A DNA stretch of 64,000 bases from Paramarasmius palmivorus (GCA_037176845.1 JAYKXP010000019.1:124001-188000), one strand, 5' to 3'. Counted from the stretch's first letter, positions 23,759 to 37,255 are shown. The notes: generated from the letters alone by a model not told the origin. Numbers and translations are program-made.

Positions 23759-26700
23759 ATGGCACCGTTCTCAAAGCCAGAGACAGTGCTCAAGCAAGCC
23801 GAGGGCCTCGTCTCGGTCGGCCAGGCTCATGCAGCTCTTCAATCATTGACCGAAATGTTCGCTTCAAAACGATTCCGATCGACCCCATTGACCTCCTTGG
23901 AACCCATAATGCACCGATTTATCGAGCTCTGCGTTGACATGCGAAAAGGACGGACAGCGAAAGAAGGGTTGATGCAGTATAAAAACATTGCACAAAATAC
24001 CAGCGTGCAGAGCATAGAATCCGTCATCATGCGTTTCGTTCAATTGGCCGATGCAAAAGTACGGGAAGCACAGGAGAAAGCTGCAGTTCAGATTGCAGTA
24101 GATGTGGACGATCTGGAAGCTAGCGAGACGCCGGAGAGTATTTTGTTGGGAGCGGTTAGTGGCGATCAGAGCAAGGATAGGACGGATCGAGCACTCGTGA
24201 CACCCTGGCTCAAGTTTTTATGGGAGAGCTATAGAACGTCTTTAGAGACTCTGAAAAATAATGCTCGCTTGGAGGCAATCTACCAGGTATGCGATCTCTT
24301 GATGTATAGCAAAGGACATCTCATAAATTTTCTGCTCAGCAAATTGCCCAACAAGCCTTCAAGTTCTGTCTCAAACATCAGCGAAAAGTTGAATTCCGAC
24401 GACTTTGCGAGACCTTACGTCTCCACCTTGCCAACGTCGCGAAATATTCGCATCAACCTCACTCGATAAATCTTTCGGATCCGGATACCCTCCAACATCA
24501 CCTTGATACACGCTTCGCACAACTCAACACTTCCGTAGAACTGGAGCTTTGGCAGGAAGCTTTCCGTTCTGTAGAGGATGTACATAACCTCCTCACGATG
24601 GCGAAGAAGGCACCACGGCCCACTATGATGGCGAACTATTACGAAAAACTCACCAAGATCTTTTTGATGAGTGGAAATGCTCTTTATCATGCCGCTGCTT
24701 GGGGCAAGTATTATGCTGTTGTCACCAGCATCGGAGGCAAGTCCGAAGAGGAGTTGAGCAAACTCGCCGGCCAGGTCCTTGTCAGCGCTCTTGCAGTCCC
24801 TGTCGGTCTGCACACGGATGAGCCCGAAGAAGTCAAAGGAAGGCCAGCTCGCTTGACTTCTCTTCTTGGCCTTACAAAGACTCCTACCCGTGCTGGCTTG
24901 CTTAAAGACGCAGTGAGTTTGATCGAAACACTTCTTTCCATCCCAATTTACAAACCTTGTTCCAGCTTTCTCGAGACGTGTTGAAACTCTCGCCGGCGCC
25001 TGTCAAGGCGCTCTATCAACTCTTAGAGGTCACGTTCAATCCTCTTACCCTTTGCTCTTCTATTGCACCTCTTTTAAATTCTCTTTCCGCCTCTTCTTCC
25101 GCTGAATCGTCGCCATCCTATGCACCATATCTTCCATTACTGCACCAGGCTCTCCTTTCCCGCCTCCTCTCACATCTCTCTCAAGTCTACTCCTCTATCA
25201 AAATCTCCAACCTTCTTGCCCTCGTTGCCCCGCTCAAGGAGGCCGGCGTCGAAGGTGCATATGACGACGAACAGATCGAGGCGTACGTGATGGGCTGTGC
25301 CAGACGCGGTGAACTCAACATTCGTGTTGACCACTTAGAGGGTTCCATCAGCTTCATTGATGAACCCTTCGCCAGCACCAGCTCCGACGGTTTCTCCCGT
25401 CCATCCACATCGAAAGATAGCTCGTCTATCCAGCCTACGCTCTCCGAAGTCGTACGCACCAGATTGAGCAGCGTGGCATTGTGCTTGCACAATTCACTCC
25501 AGCTGATCGATGCACCGGCCAAGGAAGCTCAGGCTACCGATGAGGAAGAGCAAAAGGCCAAGTTGACGGCCCTTGTAACTGCGGTAGAAGGTGAACGCAA
25601 GGCATTACAGTTGCGTCGTGCTATTGTGGCTCGGCGTAGAGAGTTGCTCGGCGAGTTGACTGCTAGAAGAGAGAAAGAGGAGGTCAGTCGTCGTGCTGAA
25701 CAGTCGAGGAGAGAGAAGGAAGAAGAAGAGAGGAAGTCCAGGCTCGAGATGCAGGCTAGAGAGAGGGAGAGGAACAAGCGGGAACTCGAGCAGATCAGGC
25801 AGCAAGAGACAGATAAACTCGCCAAGGGTATGATCCAAACTGGTATGCTCAAGACCGAGGATTTCGAGGTAAGCGTTTTACGCTTTGCATTTGTTAGCAT
25901 ACGATCTCACATGTCCTCTTCAGCGCATGCAAAAGGAGCAAAACTTCGATACTGGCGATCTTATCAACCTACAAGTTCAGCATATTGAGAAGGAGAAACG
26001 GGAAATGAATCTACGTCTACGTGTCATCGCCAAACGTATCGACCATCTCGAACGTGCCTACCGGAAGGAGGAACGTCCTCTCGTCGCTCAAGATTACGAA
26101 CGCCAGCAAGCCAACGACCGCGAGACTTTCAAAGCTGTACAAGCTGCTCGTAGAGAAAATGCAAAGGCGGCTCACCAAGAGGCTTTGGCAACCAAGAAGC
26201 GTCTTTCTAGGGTCATGGACGACTATCTGAAAAGAAAGGAGGCCCTCATTGCAAAGAAGGGAGAGGAGTTTGCCAAGAAGAGAGATACAGCATTGAAGAA
26301 GATCGAGGAAGAGAAAGCAAAGAGGTTCCAAAGCCATCATGGCAGAACGAGAAGCAGAGAAAAAACGCCTCGAGGAGGAGGAGCGTATTCAACGCGAACA
26401 GGAGGAAGAAGAGGCAAGACGCGAGTCTGGTAAGTTTTTGTCCTTCATTGATAGCGGAGCCATGGCTCGAACAGTTTTTCAGAACGTCAAGCAGAAGAAA
26501 ACCGCATCCGTGCCGAGCAAGAGGCTGCCGCTGCAGCCGAGGAAGCTGCGAAACGAGAAGCTGAGGAGAAAGCTGATGCCCAACGTAAACAACGAGAGGC
26601 TGAAAGAGCTGCTGCCGCAGAGCAAGCCCGGCTCCAAGCCCAGAGAGAAGAGGAAGCAGAAGCTCGTCGTCTAGCTCGCGCCAAAGAACGGGAGCAGGAG

Positions 26701-27054
26701 AAGAGACCCAGTGTCTTTGGGAAACCTACAGAAGGAGGTGCATGGAGACGAAGCACGCCTACTTCATCAGTACCTGGAACTCCTACTCGTGCAGCTGGTT
26801 CTGCTTCAACTCCACCTCGAGCAGAAAGTCCCAGCCCGGCAGTGGGCAAATACCGACCTGGTGCCTTGGGCGGCGGTGGAGGCTGGCGAGAGCGGGAAGC
26901 AGCGAAGGCCGCCGCCACACAAAGTGGTGCGACGCCGTCACCTCAACCTGCTGCCACTCCAGCGCCGACGAATGGAACTCAGCAAGATGACGATGGATTC
27001 CAGACGGTTCCAGAGAAGAAAGGTGTATGGCGCCCACGCAGAGGTCGTGGTTAG
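23759..27054 (+). CDS. translation initiation factor eIF3 subunit a
   Basis: eIF3a is the largest scaffold subunit of eIF3, acting in 43S preinitiation complex assembly in the cytoplasm. Five exons: 23759-24286, 24340-24912, 24966-25868, 25924-26429 and 26483-27054. The N-terminus ([48 protein letters not shown]) and helical PCI region ([59 protein letters not shown]) match the family. They are followed by a long charged coiled-coil domain from about residue 510 and a Gly/Pro-rich tail ([18 protein letters not shown]) ending WRPRRGRG. Length about 1,027 residues is normal. Exon 4 contains a +1 frame break near 26325-26338, between EEEKAKRFQ and [17 protein letters not shown], with no room for an intron. 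For an essential factor this is most likely a sequence error. Confidence 0.93.
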
Positions 27055-27239
27055 ATGCCTCTATGTATGTCCTAGGCTTTCTGCACACTGCGACTGTTTC
27101 ATGCGCTCCTTTGATAGTATTAGGTTTGATTACATTGCTTACATCTAGGATGGCGGTTTAGAGTACATACATCTGTAAGTTCTAGCAGACTATTGTCCCA
27201 AATGAGTGAGTAATGAACATGAGTTGAATTGTCCGTTAT

Positions 27240-30200
27240 CTACCGCTTCTCCTCTTCCTTCATTGCCTCCGACATCATGTCTGTATTGCTATGAGCTTCC
27301 CAACTTGAATATGATCAGGGTGACACTTACCGCCCCATAGAGAATTTTGCATTGATGATAGTACAAGTTGGGGATCATCCTCAGACATAGAATCTCGCCT
27401 GTGCAAACCAATTAGATATCACGAACCGAAGCGAAGTGGACAGACACTCACGGGTATCTATATCCTAGGTCTGTAGACAGCATGCTCAAATCACTGCCAC
27501 GTCTGCTACTCCTCTGCAGCGCTGAACCAGGGCTACCAAGAGACATTCGGTCCAAGGATAACGGCGACATGTCAGGTCGGTGTTGTCTACGTTCTGGAGT
27601 AGGAGAGGAGGGGGCAGAATCATAGACTGAAGAGATGTCCCTTGTGGACTGGGGTGATCCAGGCATGGAGTCGATGACAATGGCGGGTATATCTTACGAA
27701 ATGTGTAAATTTTACGCCAGTAATGATAAAGATGAAAACATACCTTGCGATTGTTCAAATCTGGAGGTACGTTTCTGCTCAAGGTGTGCAAGGAATCGCC
27801 GCCGATAAGATATAGTCTTTAGGAGGGAATGCACTCGATCGAGATTAACTAGATCAGTGACCAGCTTGTTCGTTTCCGTCCGGACTACTAAATCATTCAA
27901 GCTAATACAAGTCAGTATCCGTCGCGATGCAGGATGATCTTATTTACGACTTACATCAGAGCTTCATGGTCCACAATCAATTTGTGATGAGCCAGCAACA
28001 TTAGCATATCGGTAAATGATATCCCTTTGCCAGGTTGGTGAGCGATGGTAGCTTCATGGTACAGTCGGCAGTACAGTGCCCTTCGTTTTCTTATCGCAGT
28101 ATAATCGATGCTATTCAAGGCACGCTCAAGCTTATCGAGATCGACACCATCGACAACACGGGGACGCATCCAGGAGGGTTCTGTGTTTGAGGTGTCTTTA
28201 CAAGCGGCCACGATATTTGGGATACTCCATTCAGTGGGATAGATCCGGACTTCAAAGACGCCACTTAGTTTCTGTGTGCCGTTTGTCAGTTGATTACCGA
28301 AGGAGAGAATGTGGACATACCCCAAAGAACGGTACAAAATTTTGTCGTTCAAGGTGCTCCGTTTTTGGATTCGCGTATTCAGCCCATATCTTTTTGAACG
28401 AACGCATCTGCTCTCGGGTTATCGATTTTGCACCACCGGTGGATTGGAAGACATATGAGAAGCTTTCGACGACCACACCTGGAGAATTTTTAGTTCATTG
28501 GTGTTTGCTTGTATCGCGTTTGTAAATTACCAGTAAACAGATTGACGAAGATGTACTGTTGGTGCAACCGTTAAATAGGCATTTCACTTGAAAATGGAGG
28601 CGCTTACCATGCTGAGAATGTTCCAGGCGATGAAAAGAGTGAATGACCAGCCGATACTCCCGCAGTCTGATTCTGAGTCCGTTCCGGAGGTATTGGTGCA
28701 ACGAGGATAAACGACAGCACTGGACGATCTTCAATGGCAATGGCGATCTTCCAGAGACAAAGTACTTACTAGTCATGCATGAATTCATTCCAGCCTTCGC
28801 TGTAGGGCACGTTAGTGTGCTTGCCCAAAAGTTAAATCAAAGCTCTTTACCCTGTGCTCATGAACGAAAGCATCACCAAAGCATTGCTAACAGCAGCGTA
28901 GTTCTGATTATGATTTTCCGCACCGCCCCACTTTGTCAGCCCGAAGACTTCGACTTTGAGAATCGCAAAGAAACCAAACAGAATCAGCCAAAGTAATAAC
29001 AGACTGAGAATAGTTGGCAGGCTTGCACTATATGAAAGATTGAGAAAGAAGATGAACCGTTCAAGTGATAAACTTACATGGCCGTCTTAAACAGTTTGTT
29101 CAAGCTGTTCGATCGCTGGACTAACTTGAACGCGATACTGACCAAGAACAGCTTCTGTAGCTGAGATGCTACGAAACCACTCGTGCCAAATCTTGCGATG
29201 AAAGTTGTGACAAAGCTACCGGTAGTGACTATGACATCGAATAGGTTCCAGCCATTTGCGCGGAAGCTATTCCATCCAAGACCAGTCAGGCGGACGAGGA
29301 CGTCAACAATATAGATGAAAGTTATAGCCAGGAAGAAGTCATCTAGAACAGGAAAAACGTTTGTGATAGACTCGGGGAATGTAACACGGCACGCACTTCT
29401 TAGAGTGTCAGCTACTTTTTGAGTAGTGTAGGTTTGGGTCCTGGGAAAAATCGTCAGGCACATGTTATGGGCAAAGACAGAGACCGTACATGAGCACAAT
29501 GACATGAAGTCCGAATAGGAAACTCATGCCTCTAGACCACCAGCCATGCTTGTGAACGGCTCGGTCAAAGCACCACCCACGGAACCCTGTCGGCTTCCTT
29601 TGGGGTCTCTTAGATGGACGCTGGCGTTGAAAAAGCTTCTTCAAGTCAATCCACTCCCTCTGGGCTTGCGTCAGGAAAGCAGTTCCAGTTCTGGAACTGA
29701 AGTTTCCTATGATGATACTATACACAGAAGATCAGCCAATGGATTTCCTGTAACACCGGATTTGGACTTACCTGATGAAGAGCGTCAAAATAACAACGCC
29801 TCCGACGAGGTGGTAAATCAGGAAGAACAGCGCATTCCACTCCGAGACGTTGGTCTGGGGCTGGTCATTTCTCCCAACAATACTCGTAGCTGTGTTCATG
29901 ACGTCAATCCAGCCTTCCAAGGACACGATCTCGAAGAGGATAAGCAGCGAAGACTTGAAGCTGTCGAATGAGAACGTAGTGGACGGTGATGGATTGTCCC
30001 AGGCACGGGGCACCGGAAACCCAAACTTGTCATCTCCGACCACAGACGTGATATATTCTCCAACGCATTCCGACGAATCCTGTACACCTTCATCATTGCA
30101 CTGGTTCATCTGCCCTGCAAAGATGTTAAGTCCCCACACTGCGTATGGGATCATGTACAAAATTGCGAGTATAGCGGCGTCCATAATACGGCTAGCACCA

Positions 30201-33200
30201 GAGATAATGAGCGTTTGGAAGGAGTTCCTCATGCGGTCGAAGAGCGTAATAAGTCTGAGTACTCGGAGGGCTTTCAGCGACCGTGTCAGCCTGCTCAAAC
30301 CACCGATGAAGATGAGACCGGTTGTGACGTTGATAAGAAGCCCGACGAGGATGATGAAATCAATAACATTCCATATACTCTTGATGTAGGCGTTTGGAGT
30401 GAAAAGAAACCCATCGGCACCGATTTTGATTAAAAATTCGAGCAGAAGTGTTAGGCCAAAGACCGTCTCTGCGATATCAAACCAGGCGTCGCGTCCCAGC
30501 CCATTCTCCATGAAAAAATTGCGTCGATAGAATGGCGTGGCGATGATCTCGGTGACTATCCCTCCAACAACAGCGAGAAAGATGATCATTTGAAATATGG
30601 GGTGTGCGACTGGTGATTGTGGTGCTCCAAAAATACGCGGTCCATTCGCCGGCGCAACGACCTTTTGACATAATCGTCTGGCCGTGCTCTTCTGCGAGAA
30701 AATCCAAAAGGTTTTGTCGTATGTGGGATGATCGCGAATGAAATCGGCCTTCTGTGCTCTCCTCTCGTAGATGGCATCATCGATGTCAGCGCGATTGGCG
30801 GTCTCGGGGTTTACCGAAGCAAGAAGCTCTCTATGTATGAGAAGTAGATTGGTCGTCATGGTGACAAACATTCAACGAAAGACTTACAAATGCCTTTCCA
30901 TCTCTTCGCCCAATGTCTCATTCCGAGTATGTTTGATCGTTCTCATTGGAACGTCATCATCTCTCGTATCACCTGCAAAAAGCTTTTGCAGAGTTCCTAG
31001 CGACTTTTGAGTATAATGCCGCATTCCTCTACGAGTGCTGCCTGTGGCAGAGTTTGGCTATGGCATATGCATCATAAGTGAAACAGAAATGATGTTAAAT
31101 GATACCACATACCGAATTCGGGCCTCCATCCAATCTTGACGGTCCACCATAATCTTGAACGAGAGCTTTTGCATGGGAAGTACCAAATTTGAAGGCAAAT
31201 TCTCCACCTTGACCTTGACAGGATTCGGTCTAACCCATCGATAAGGATTCATCCTCTTCATCCATGTCGACTTGCCCGACTGCACACGATGAGCTGCCCA
31301 GTACTGAGATGCCTGCCTGCTCTTCTTGTGCTCCTCCGCCACTTGGAAGTTCTCGTTAATAACGGCGATAAACATCTGCATCACGATGACTATCCGAGAA
31401 GTTAGATACTCCATAACAAGAACAAAAGATAGAACCGCTCACAGTACGCAAAGAACAACCATCCGGCAAAGAATATAACCACGATAGCACTCTGGCCGAG
31501 GGGAGTCTCTGCCTCAGCTGGCGTCATAGACCAGTCCTGTCCAATCTTCGGACGAGAAGACTTGATATACGCCGAGGAAAGAATTGAAGATCTCTCCAAA
31601 GTTCATATTAATATCCGATGACATGTCTCCGCGAATAAGCTGGATAGCAACGAGAGCAGCGATGTAGTTCACGAGGATGAGGAAGAGCGACATGTTCACT
31701 AGACCGTACATGTTACCAAAGACCGTAAGCTTCACCCAAACAAAGTCAGGAACAGCTATCTCAAAGAAGAGGTACGACTCACCATCAAGGGTTTCATCCT
31801 AGGCACAACCAGGATGACCCTATAAAACCTCGCCAGCTGGAAGATCGTGAACCACGGATACACCATCGAGTTCTTCACCCATGGTAATTGTATAACCGAC
31901 GAGCCAATCGCTAGGACCAAGTCCAATATGTTGTGTCCATGACGGAAGAATCCACGCCAGTCGGGCAAAGACGCAACTATTCGCCAAGCGATCTCCAAAT
32001 CGAATAGAAGGGTGATGACAAGTTCACCCCAGGACATGAGCTGAGAATGAGTTTCCGATACTTCGGAGGTACGGGTTGCTTGGAGAACGAGGGAAGTAAG
32101 AGCTAAGGAGAACCCAAAAGGGCTTTGTGTAGGTGTAGATAACGAGGAGGCGGTTCGTTTTGTTGGTACGTTCGAGACTATCGGTGGTCCAGACATCATC
32201 AGCGTCATCCGGTAGAGGTGCTAACCTAAACATCAATGAGTCAGGTATTCGTGAAAGAGTAGTTTAAACGACACTTACTCGGCAGCACCAAAAGCACTCT
32301 TCTTCGTCTCTGACCTAATTGCAGAGAAAGTGTTTGTGATGACACCACGAAGAGATTGAGGAGCCAGAAGTTAAGTAATGACAACAGATATAATGAAAAA
32401 CACGCTCGACACGAAGAACTCCGAGTCGATCATCGAGTACATCACGGGCGTCCACTACACAGCACTCATTAGCTTCGTGTACGTAACGTAACAGACGGAA
32501 AACGCACCCCATTAGCAGACGCAGCCACAATCATCTGAAAGGCCGCATAATAGATCGTATCAAAGCTCTCCACATTTGAATTTGGATTGACATCGTTCTC
32601 CTTGCATATCTGACCCAGTGGACAAATATATCCCTTTGGTTCAGAGGGCGAAACTTCTCCATCCGACATGAGGAATGACACAGACTCAAGAGAGGTACTG
32701 TTGATATACCCTCCACAAAACTGCTCTAGCTGGATCTCTTCCTCTCCATTGACAGCAAGCAAGTAGCATGAGCGTCCTAAAAGAGCCTTTGAACGATTGT
32801 ACACCAATAATCCTACACATCCCCAAGCTGTCAGTTGAACGCCCGAACAAGAACACGAGAAGGTACTCACGAAAATAACAACATTGCAAACACGAAAAAA
32901 TATGACACACTGGTCAGAAGCGGTCTGGCCGTCTTGAGAGAATGCATGATTGTTGTTGTACCGCTCGTGATTGTCAACAGCCTCGATGTTCTGATAACGC
33001 TCATGGCTCTGAAAATACCGATATGCTGTGATCCTCTCTCCAAGCCAGAAGTGGCTAGTGCGAACGTTACCCAGAAACTGAGGATAGCAACAAAGTCGAT
33101 ACGAGACCATGATTGTCGAAGGTATGGTAGGTTGCGGGTGGTTTTGTGCGTTATCTGCCTCAAACTGAGGCGGAAAGGAAGTGCGAGCGTGTCGTTGGGG

Positions 33201-34803
33201 TTTTTACGATCCGAACGGAGCATCGAGGACAAGAAGGTTGGTTGGGAAGGGTCCCGGAGGATGTTGTGTGCGTTCATGAATTTTTCTTGAACGAGGTTCT
33301 TGGGTTGGGATGACGATAAGGATGTTAATGATGACGAAGGGGCGGATGTGTTGTTTGCTGGAGTTGAGGTGCCTGAAGTCACTTCGGTGGAATATGGAAG
33401 TTGCCAGGGCCTTTTGAAGGTTTCGTTGAAGCCTGTCGATACGTTGGGTAAGTGTAAGGCCACGTGAAAGAGGGCCTCCTGTTCCTTGTGTAAGTGATGC
33501 TTGTCGAGCAAGGTTTGAGGATGTGGGTGTAGTTGATTGTGTTGCAACCATGACAGGCATGTCAGGGTGAGAGGAAAGTGGTGCGGTAAAGAATGTCGAT
33601 GCAGGTATATCGGGGTCAAAGAGGAATCCAGAGACACATATGCGAGCAAATGCCTCGATGCTAGAGCATTGTGAGCTTTAAAGAAGCCTTTACCAGAAAT
33701 TACTCACGTAAAGACAATAAATAGAGCAAACAGCACGTAGTCCTCCCAGCTGTGAAAGTATCCCTTCAAGCGAGGAGGCTCTGCATCTTCGTCGGCAAGC
33801 GTTAATGATTGGGCACCTTGAATAGTCAAGACCACGGCATTGACAATGATGAGGACCAGTATGAGAGGTTCGGTTACCCTATCTCGAATGTCAGTCTGGT
33901 ATGCAAACGACAGCATATAGCACTTACGGGTGTATTAAGAGGTTGTATAGCGCTAGCCGTATCCTGCTATTCGGTCCCAGGCAGCAAATGGTCCTTCCGC
34001 GAAGAGGCACATCCCTGCCAAAGACCGGTCTCGATGCTGGCTCTTCCTCTCTCCTCACACCTTTTTCGTCGTCATCGTCATCAGCCAACCTAATCTGATT
34101 CTCCAACCCAGCACCTCTCAAGTTAACGACCCGCAACGACATTCCGTCGCAGATTATTTCCAACTGTCTTGATCACTGTGCCTGTCTTGCGCAATGGTGA
34201 AGGTGAATTAGGTGAGCCATACATCCTTGTCCTTCTGCGCGAACGTGGGCTTGCCCCAGCACTCTGCTCCATATCCACGCCCGCCGACCACGCCTGCTCC
34301 GTCGGGTTTCTTGACATATTAGTCGTCAACCTCGCTTCATCATCTTCTCTCTGCCCTTCCATCTCATCCGAGTTGTTTCCCACACCAGCGAGTAATGAAG
34401 TAGTAGATGGACCCGAATGGGTAGTTGAATACGTGGTTGAGTCTGAAACGTATCTGGGCCGGGCTTGTTGGGTGTGATACCGGAAACGTTCATCCGTGGG
34501 TGAGTCGAATGGGTCGTCACTACTATTAGTTTGATTCACAGCCCGTTGTGACTGTTGTTGCCGTGCTTGCTGTGTCAACTCAAACCTAGGCAAATCACCT
34601 AAACGTAGGGGGTCCTGCCCAAAATCTGAACCGGATCCGTCTCTTCCTCTACTCGTGCTCCTTCTACGCGAAATCGTGGTGTCGGAAGGGTCCAAAGAGG
34701 GGGAAGGGGGTGCGGAGGCAATACCGGCAGGAGTTCCTGTCAAGTCGATGGCGGAGGAAGACGACGAATTTCGTGAGAGTCCGCCTGACTTGTGCAGGGA
34801 CAT
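27240..34803 (-). CDS. cch1: voltage-gated calcium channel alpha subunit Cch1 (several frame breaks in 5' third)
   Basis: Plasma-membrane Ca2+ channel subunit that acts with Mid1 in fungi. About 20 exons encode four six-TM repeats. Repeat I begins [20 protein letters not shown]; its S4-like helix is [19 protein letters not shown]. Pore signatures are ASANGW (I), SSEDW (II), SLEGW (III) and STGEGW (IV), giving the Asn-Glu-Glu-Glu ring expected for fungal Cch1. The repeat III S4 is [20 protein letters not shown]. The N-terminus is Ser/Thr-rich and disordered; the C-terminus continues past [18 protein letters not shown] and ends EEEKR at 27240. From 31.4 kb to the 3' end the exons join cleanly. 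The 5' third has single-base breaks near 34143, 33413, 32775, 32375, 32345, 32108 and 31520, six being +1 and one -1, each interrupting strongly conserved sequence. Sequence error or early decay are both possible. Confidence 0.92.
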
Positions 34804-35148
34804 TCAGCGAAAAACGAGACGTGTCAAGAACAAGAAAAAGAGTGAGTGATTTGGCAAAAAAGAGTAAGTTCGGCCAGCGCTCTCCTCAACTTCCGTCGCC
34901 GAGTGGGGAAAATAGCTAAGGCAACCAATTATGTAAAATTTCTCAAGAATAGAACCGAGTTTTGTCATTTTTGGCACAAAATTACCCTACTTTACAGGCA
35001 ACATATTCCTCTTACAGTAGCTCTCAGGAAGTACCAGTACGGAGGATAAGTATTAGGTTGACTTGGTAGAGGGATCTACGAGGAATCCGTTTCGTGTCAC
35101 CTCCCACAGCCAAGCCTGCGCGTGCGAATACACGGCTTTGACCCAGAG
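34804..35148. promoter_or_regulatory. cch1 upstream region
   Basis: 345 bases between the cch1 ATG (34803, minus) and the 3' end of the next minus-strand gene. It should contain the cch1 promoter and the neighbour's 3' end. No TATA box or repeated motif stands out. Confidence 0.35.
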
Positions 35149-35999
35149 TCATGTAGCGATCGCTCCTTCTTCCTGAGCGTCTTTTCCATCCTCGAGGCTG
35201 CACCTGGTCTCGAGCGTTCCGGTGGCTGTGAAACGTAAATATATACACTTACCGCTGGAAGGAAGGAGGACTGGAGAAATTTCTGACATCGGCCAAGGGG
35301 AATCGTGGGGTGAATGACGAGTAAAATTGTACGGCATCATCGCCACCTGGCACAAGATAATTAGCTAGAGTGATTGACGCGATAAACGTTCCTAAACCTT
35401 CCATTCAAACGGAAACCAACGACCGTCCATGGGAACTTGCGAGCCCGACTTGTACGATTGCCAAGCTACGGTACCAGGGTCCAAAGTTACCAAAGGTTGC
35501 TTTTCTCGTCTTTCGGTTTCGGTGACAAACTTCTCCGAGCACTCGAGACAGGTTGTTATCCGATAACTGGTGGCAGACTGGAAGCAAAGCATGCTGAAAG
35601 CATGGACGCAACGTTCGGCATAACGTACTTGGGCCACAGAGGCTGATAATGGTTGCGTTCGAAAGTCGTCTATTCGCGTGAACTCGTCCCGAAAGATCGT
35701 ACTGCAGGGAATTGAGATGAGGTAACATGTACTACACATGCTGAAACTTGAGCCCCTAGAGCAATCATACCACCATTGGCATCAACGAGCGAGATATGAT
35801 CTGCGGAATGCCCGATTTCCTTCGATAAGCTCTGGGGGTCATGTGCACGTTCTTCTGGTCCACCTTCAACTTGTTTCTTGAGTTTCCATGACCACGATAC
35901 ACGCGCAAAGGAACGTCGAATAGACATTGAGCATTTGCTGGCATTGATAGCTGAGAGACCACAAAAGCGAGCGGCAGAAAAACATACCTGAACCCTCAA
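35149..35999 (-). CDS. uncharacterised protein, gene model incomplete
   Basis: Protein-like segments occur in order on the minus strand. MSIRRSFARVSWSWKLKKQV (ATG at about 35937) runs through DHISLVDANGGMIALGAQVS. FTRIDDFRTQPLSASVAQVR follows and continues to DGRWFPFEWK. After a consensus intron (about 35343-35393) comes VAMMPYNFTRHSPHDSPWPM, ending SPVLLPSSG. A last exon ends at 35149 (TRCSLEDGKDAQEEGAIAT). The junction near 35700-35745 has good splice sites but the wrong phase for the best downstream frame, so an exon boundary is misplaced or a base is wrong. A CxxC pair (TTCLECSEKF) is present. I do not recognise the family. Confidence 0.45.
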
Positions 36000-36092
36000 C
36001 TCGTGCTTCTCAATACATCCCTCCTCTAGTCACATTTATTACTAAGAATTTTGGGGAAGGACGGAGAAGAGTTGAGAGAAGCTGAACATCGT

Positions 36093-36124
36093 GGTAAAGA
36101 GTAAGTAGACGCGTCAGCACAGCC
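36093..36124. repeat. dispersed AGACGCGTCA repeat, copy 1 (divergent)
   Basis: This shares GGTAAAGAG and AGACGCGTCAGCACAGCC with the two better-conserved copies at 38677 and 60668, with a few substitutions between. It is part of a dispersed family in this window; no terminal repeats or target-site duplications could be defined. Confidence 0.5.
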
Positions 36125-36329
36125 GCTGAGCGCTGTCATGGTACTACATCACCAAAGCATCCGTGCTCGGGCGGTAATCCTCACATTCGGCCTACAGGGC
36201 CAGATTAGTGATGATTCGTATCAGTAAGCTGTCCATCGTCTCGAGTACAGGTACAGGTATAAATACATCATAATTACAAAATCTTCAACCACCAAGCAAC
36301 ATAAACAATGCAACAGAACAATCGTACTC

Positions 36330-37255
36330 TCATTCCAACGCCCATTGTAAAACACCAAACAACTTGCGTAGCCAGAAGGTGATGTACATAAGCAGAGGAA
36401 CAACAACTGTGAGCAGGATTGCAACGTCGATAAGCTGGCCGACGAGGAATGCGAGGCCTGCACTTCCCGACGCATCAAGTACCACGTAATGAACGGTGGC
36501 TTTGAAGGTCGAGACAAAGGAAGCTATCGGAGGTGGCTCAGGAGGAACCAACTGCCCTCTAGTAGTCAAGCCAGGACGTACTAGCGCCGCTGATGCACCA
36601 ATGATGATCATGGTCAGGATGGCAAAGGTCGCGAAGCTGGCAAAGCCCGAGGAAGAGCGCCTTTGTTGTTGAATTAGAAGAGTGGTGTTTGATACTGGGG
36701 TAGATGATTGTTGTGCTGAATTATTAGAACCTAAGTTCCGCATAAGCTTCGAAATTCAAAGATGGAGAAGAATGTCTACACACCAGAGTTGGTATGACGA
36801 TCCCCGTTGTCTGTTCTATTGTGATCGCCGGTATTAGTTGTTCCGTATTGGTCGCGTATGATAACAAAGCTTTGATTAAAGTTGATCGTACAGGTATGAC
36901 CTGCCTCAGCGTCGAGTTTCCATTGAACGTGAATGGATGCGCCGAGGCAGGCTGACCACTTCCGCCGAGCCTCGAGAAAACGCGAATCCCCAAATTGATG
37001 CATAACGCTTTCGGGCGACTCGCGATGATATTCCCGTTCCTCGATAGGTGGATGGCATTGCAGGGAAATGATTGCGAGGCCGAATTGGCAACCAGGGTGA
37101 AATGGCGATAAGACCTCGGGGGTTTCGGAGATCATTGGGAAATGTTCCTCTCCTACAACGTCCAACTTCTCAGATTGGGGTACCCATTCTTGATTTCCCG
37201 GTACTGAGTTTCATGGTCAGAACGTGCGACGAGGCATTGTCATAGAGATTGTACC
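36330..37255 (-). CDS. membrane-anchored Gly/Asn-motif family protein, member A (short)
   Basis: The C-terminal exon (36330-36730) encodes FASFATFAILTMIIIGASAA, then VRPGLTTRGQLVPPEPPP and a double hydrophobic block ending LRKLFGVLQWALE. The preceding exon (36784-37203) has HQFGDSRFLEARRKW, WKLDAEAGHTCTINFNQSF and VIIRDQYGTTNTGDHNRTDN. These blocks are shared with members B (53367-56242) and C (56522-58717). A further upstream exon ending at 37255 (EVRFEEIEQPKPK) joins in frame, but no convincing start Met was found. This member therefore lacks most of the long disordered N-terminus and may be truncated. The two or three C-terminal hydrophobic segments suggest a membrane anchor. Function is unknown. 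Confidence 0.65.

Noticed and set aside
25187..25900. Long minus-strand frames antisense to eIF3a
   Set aside because: They mirror the Glu/Arg/Lys-rich codons of the sense gene as Ser/Leu-rich shadow frames.
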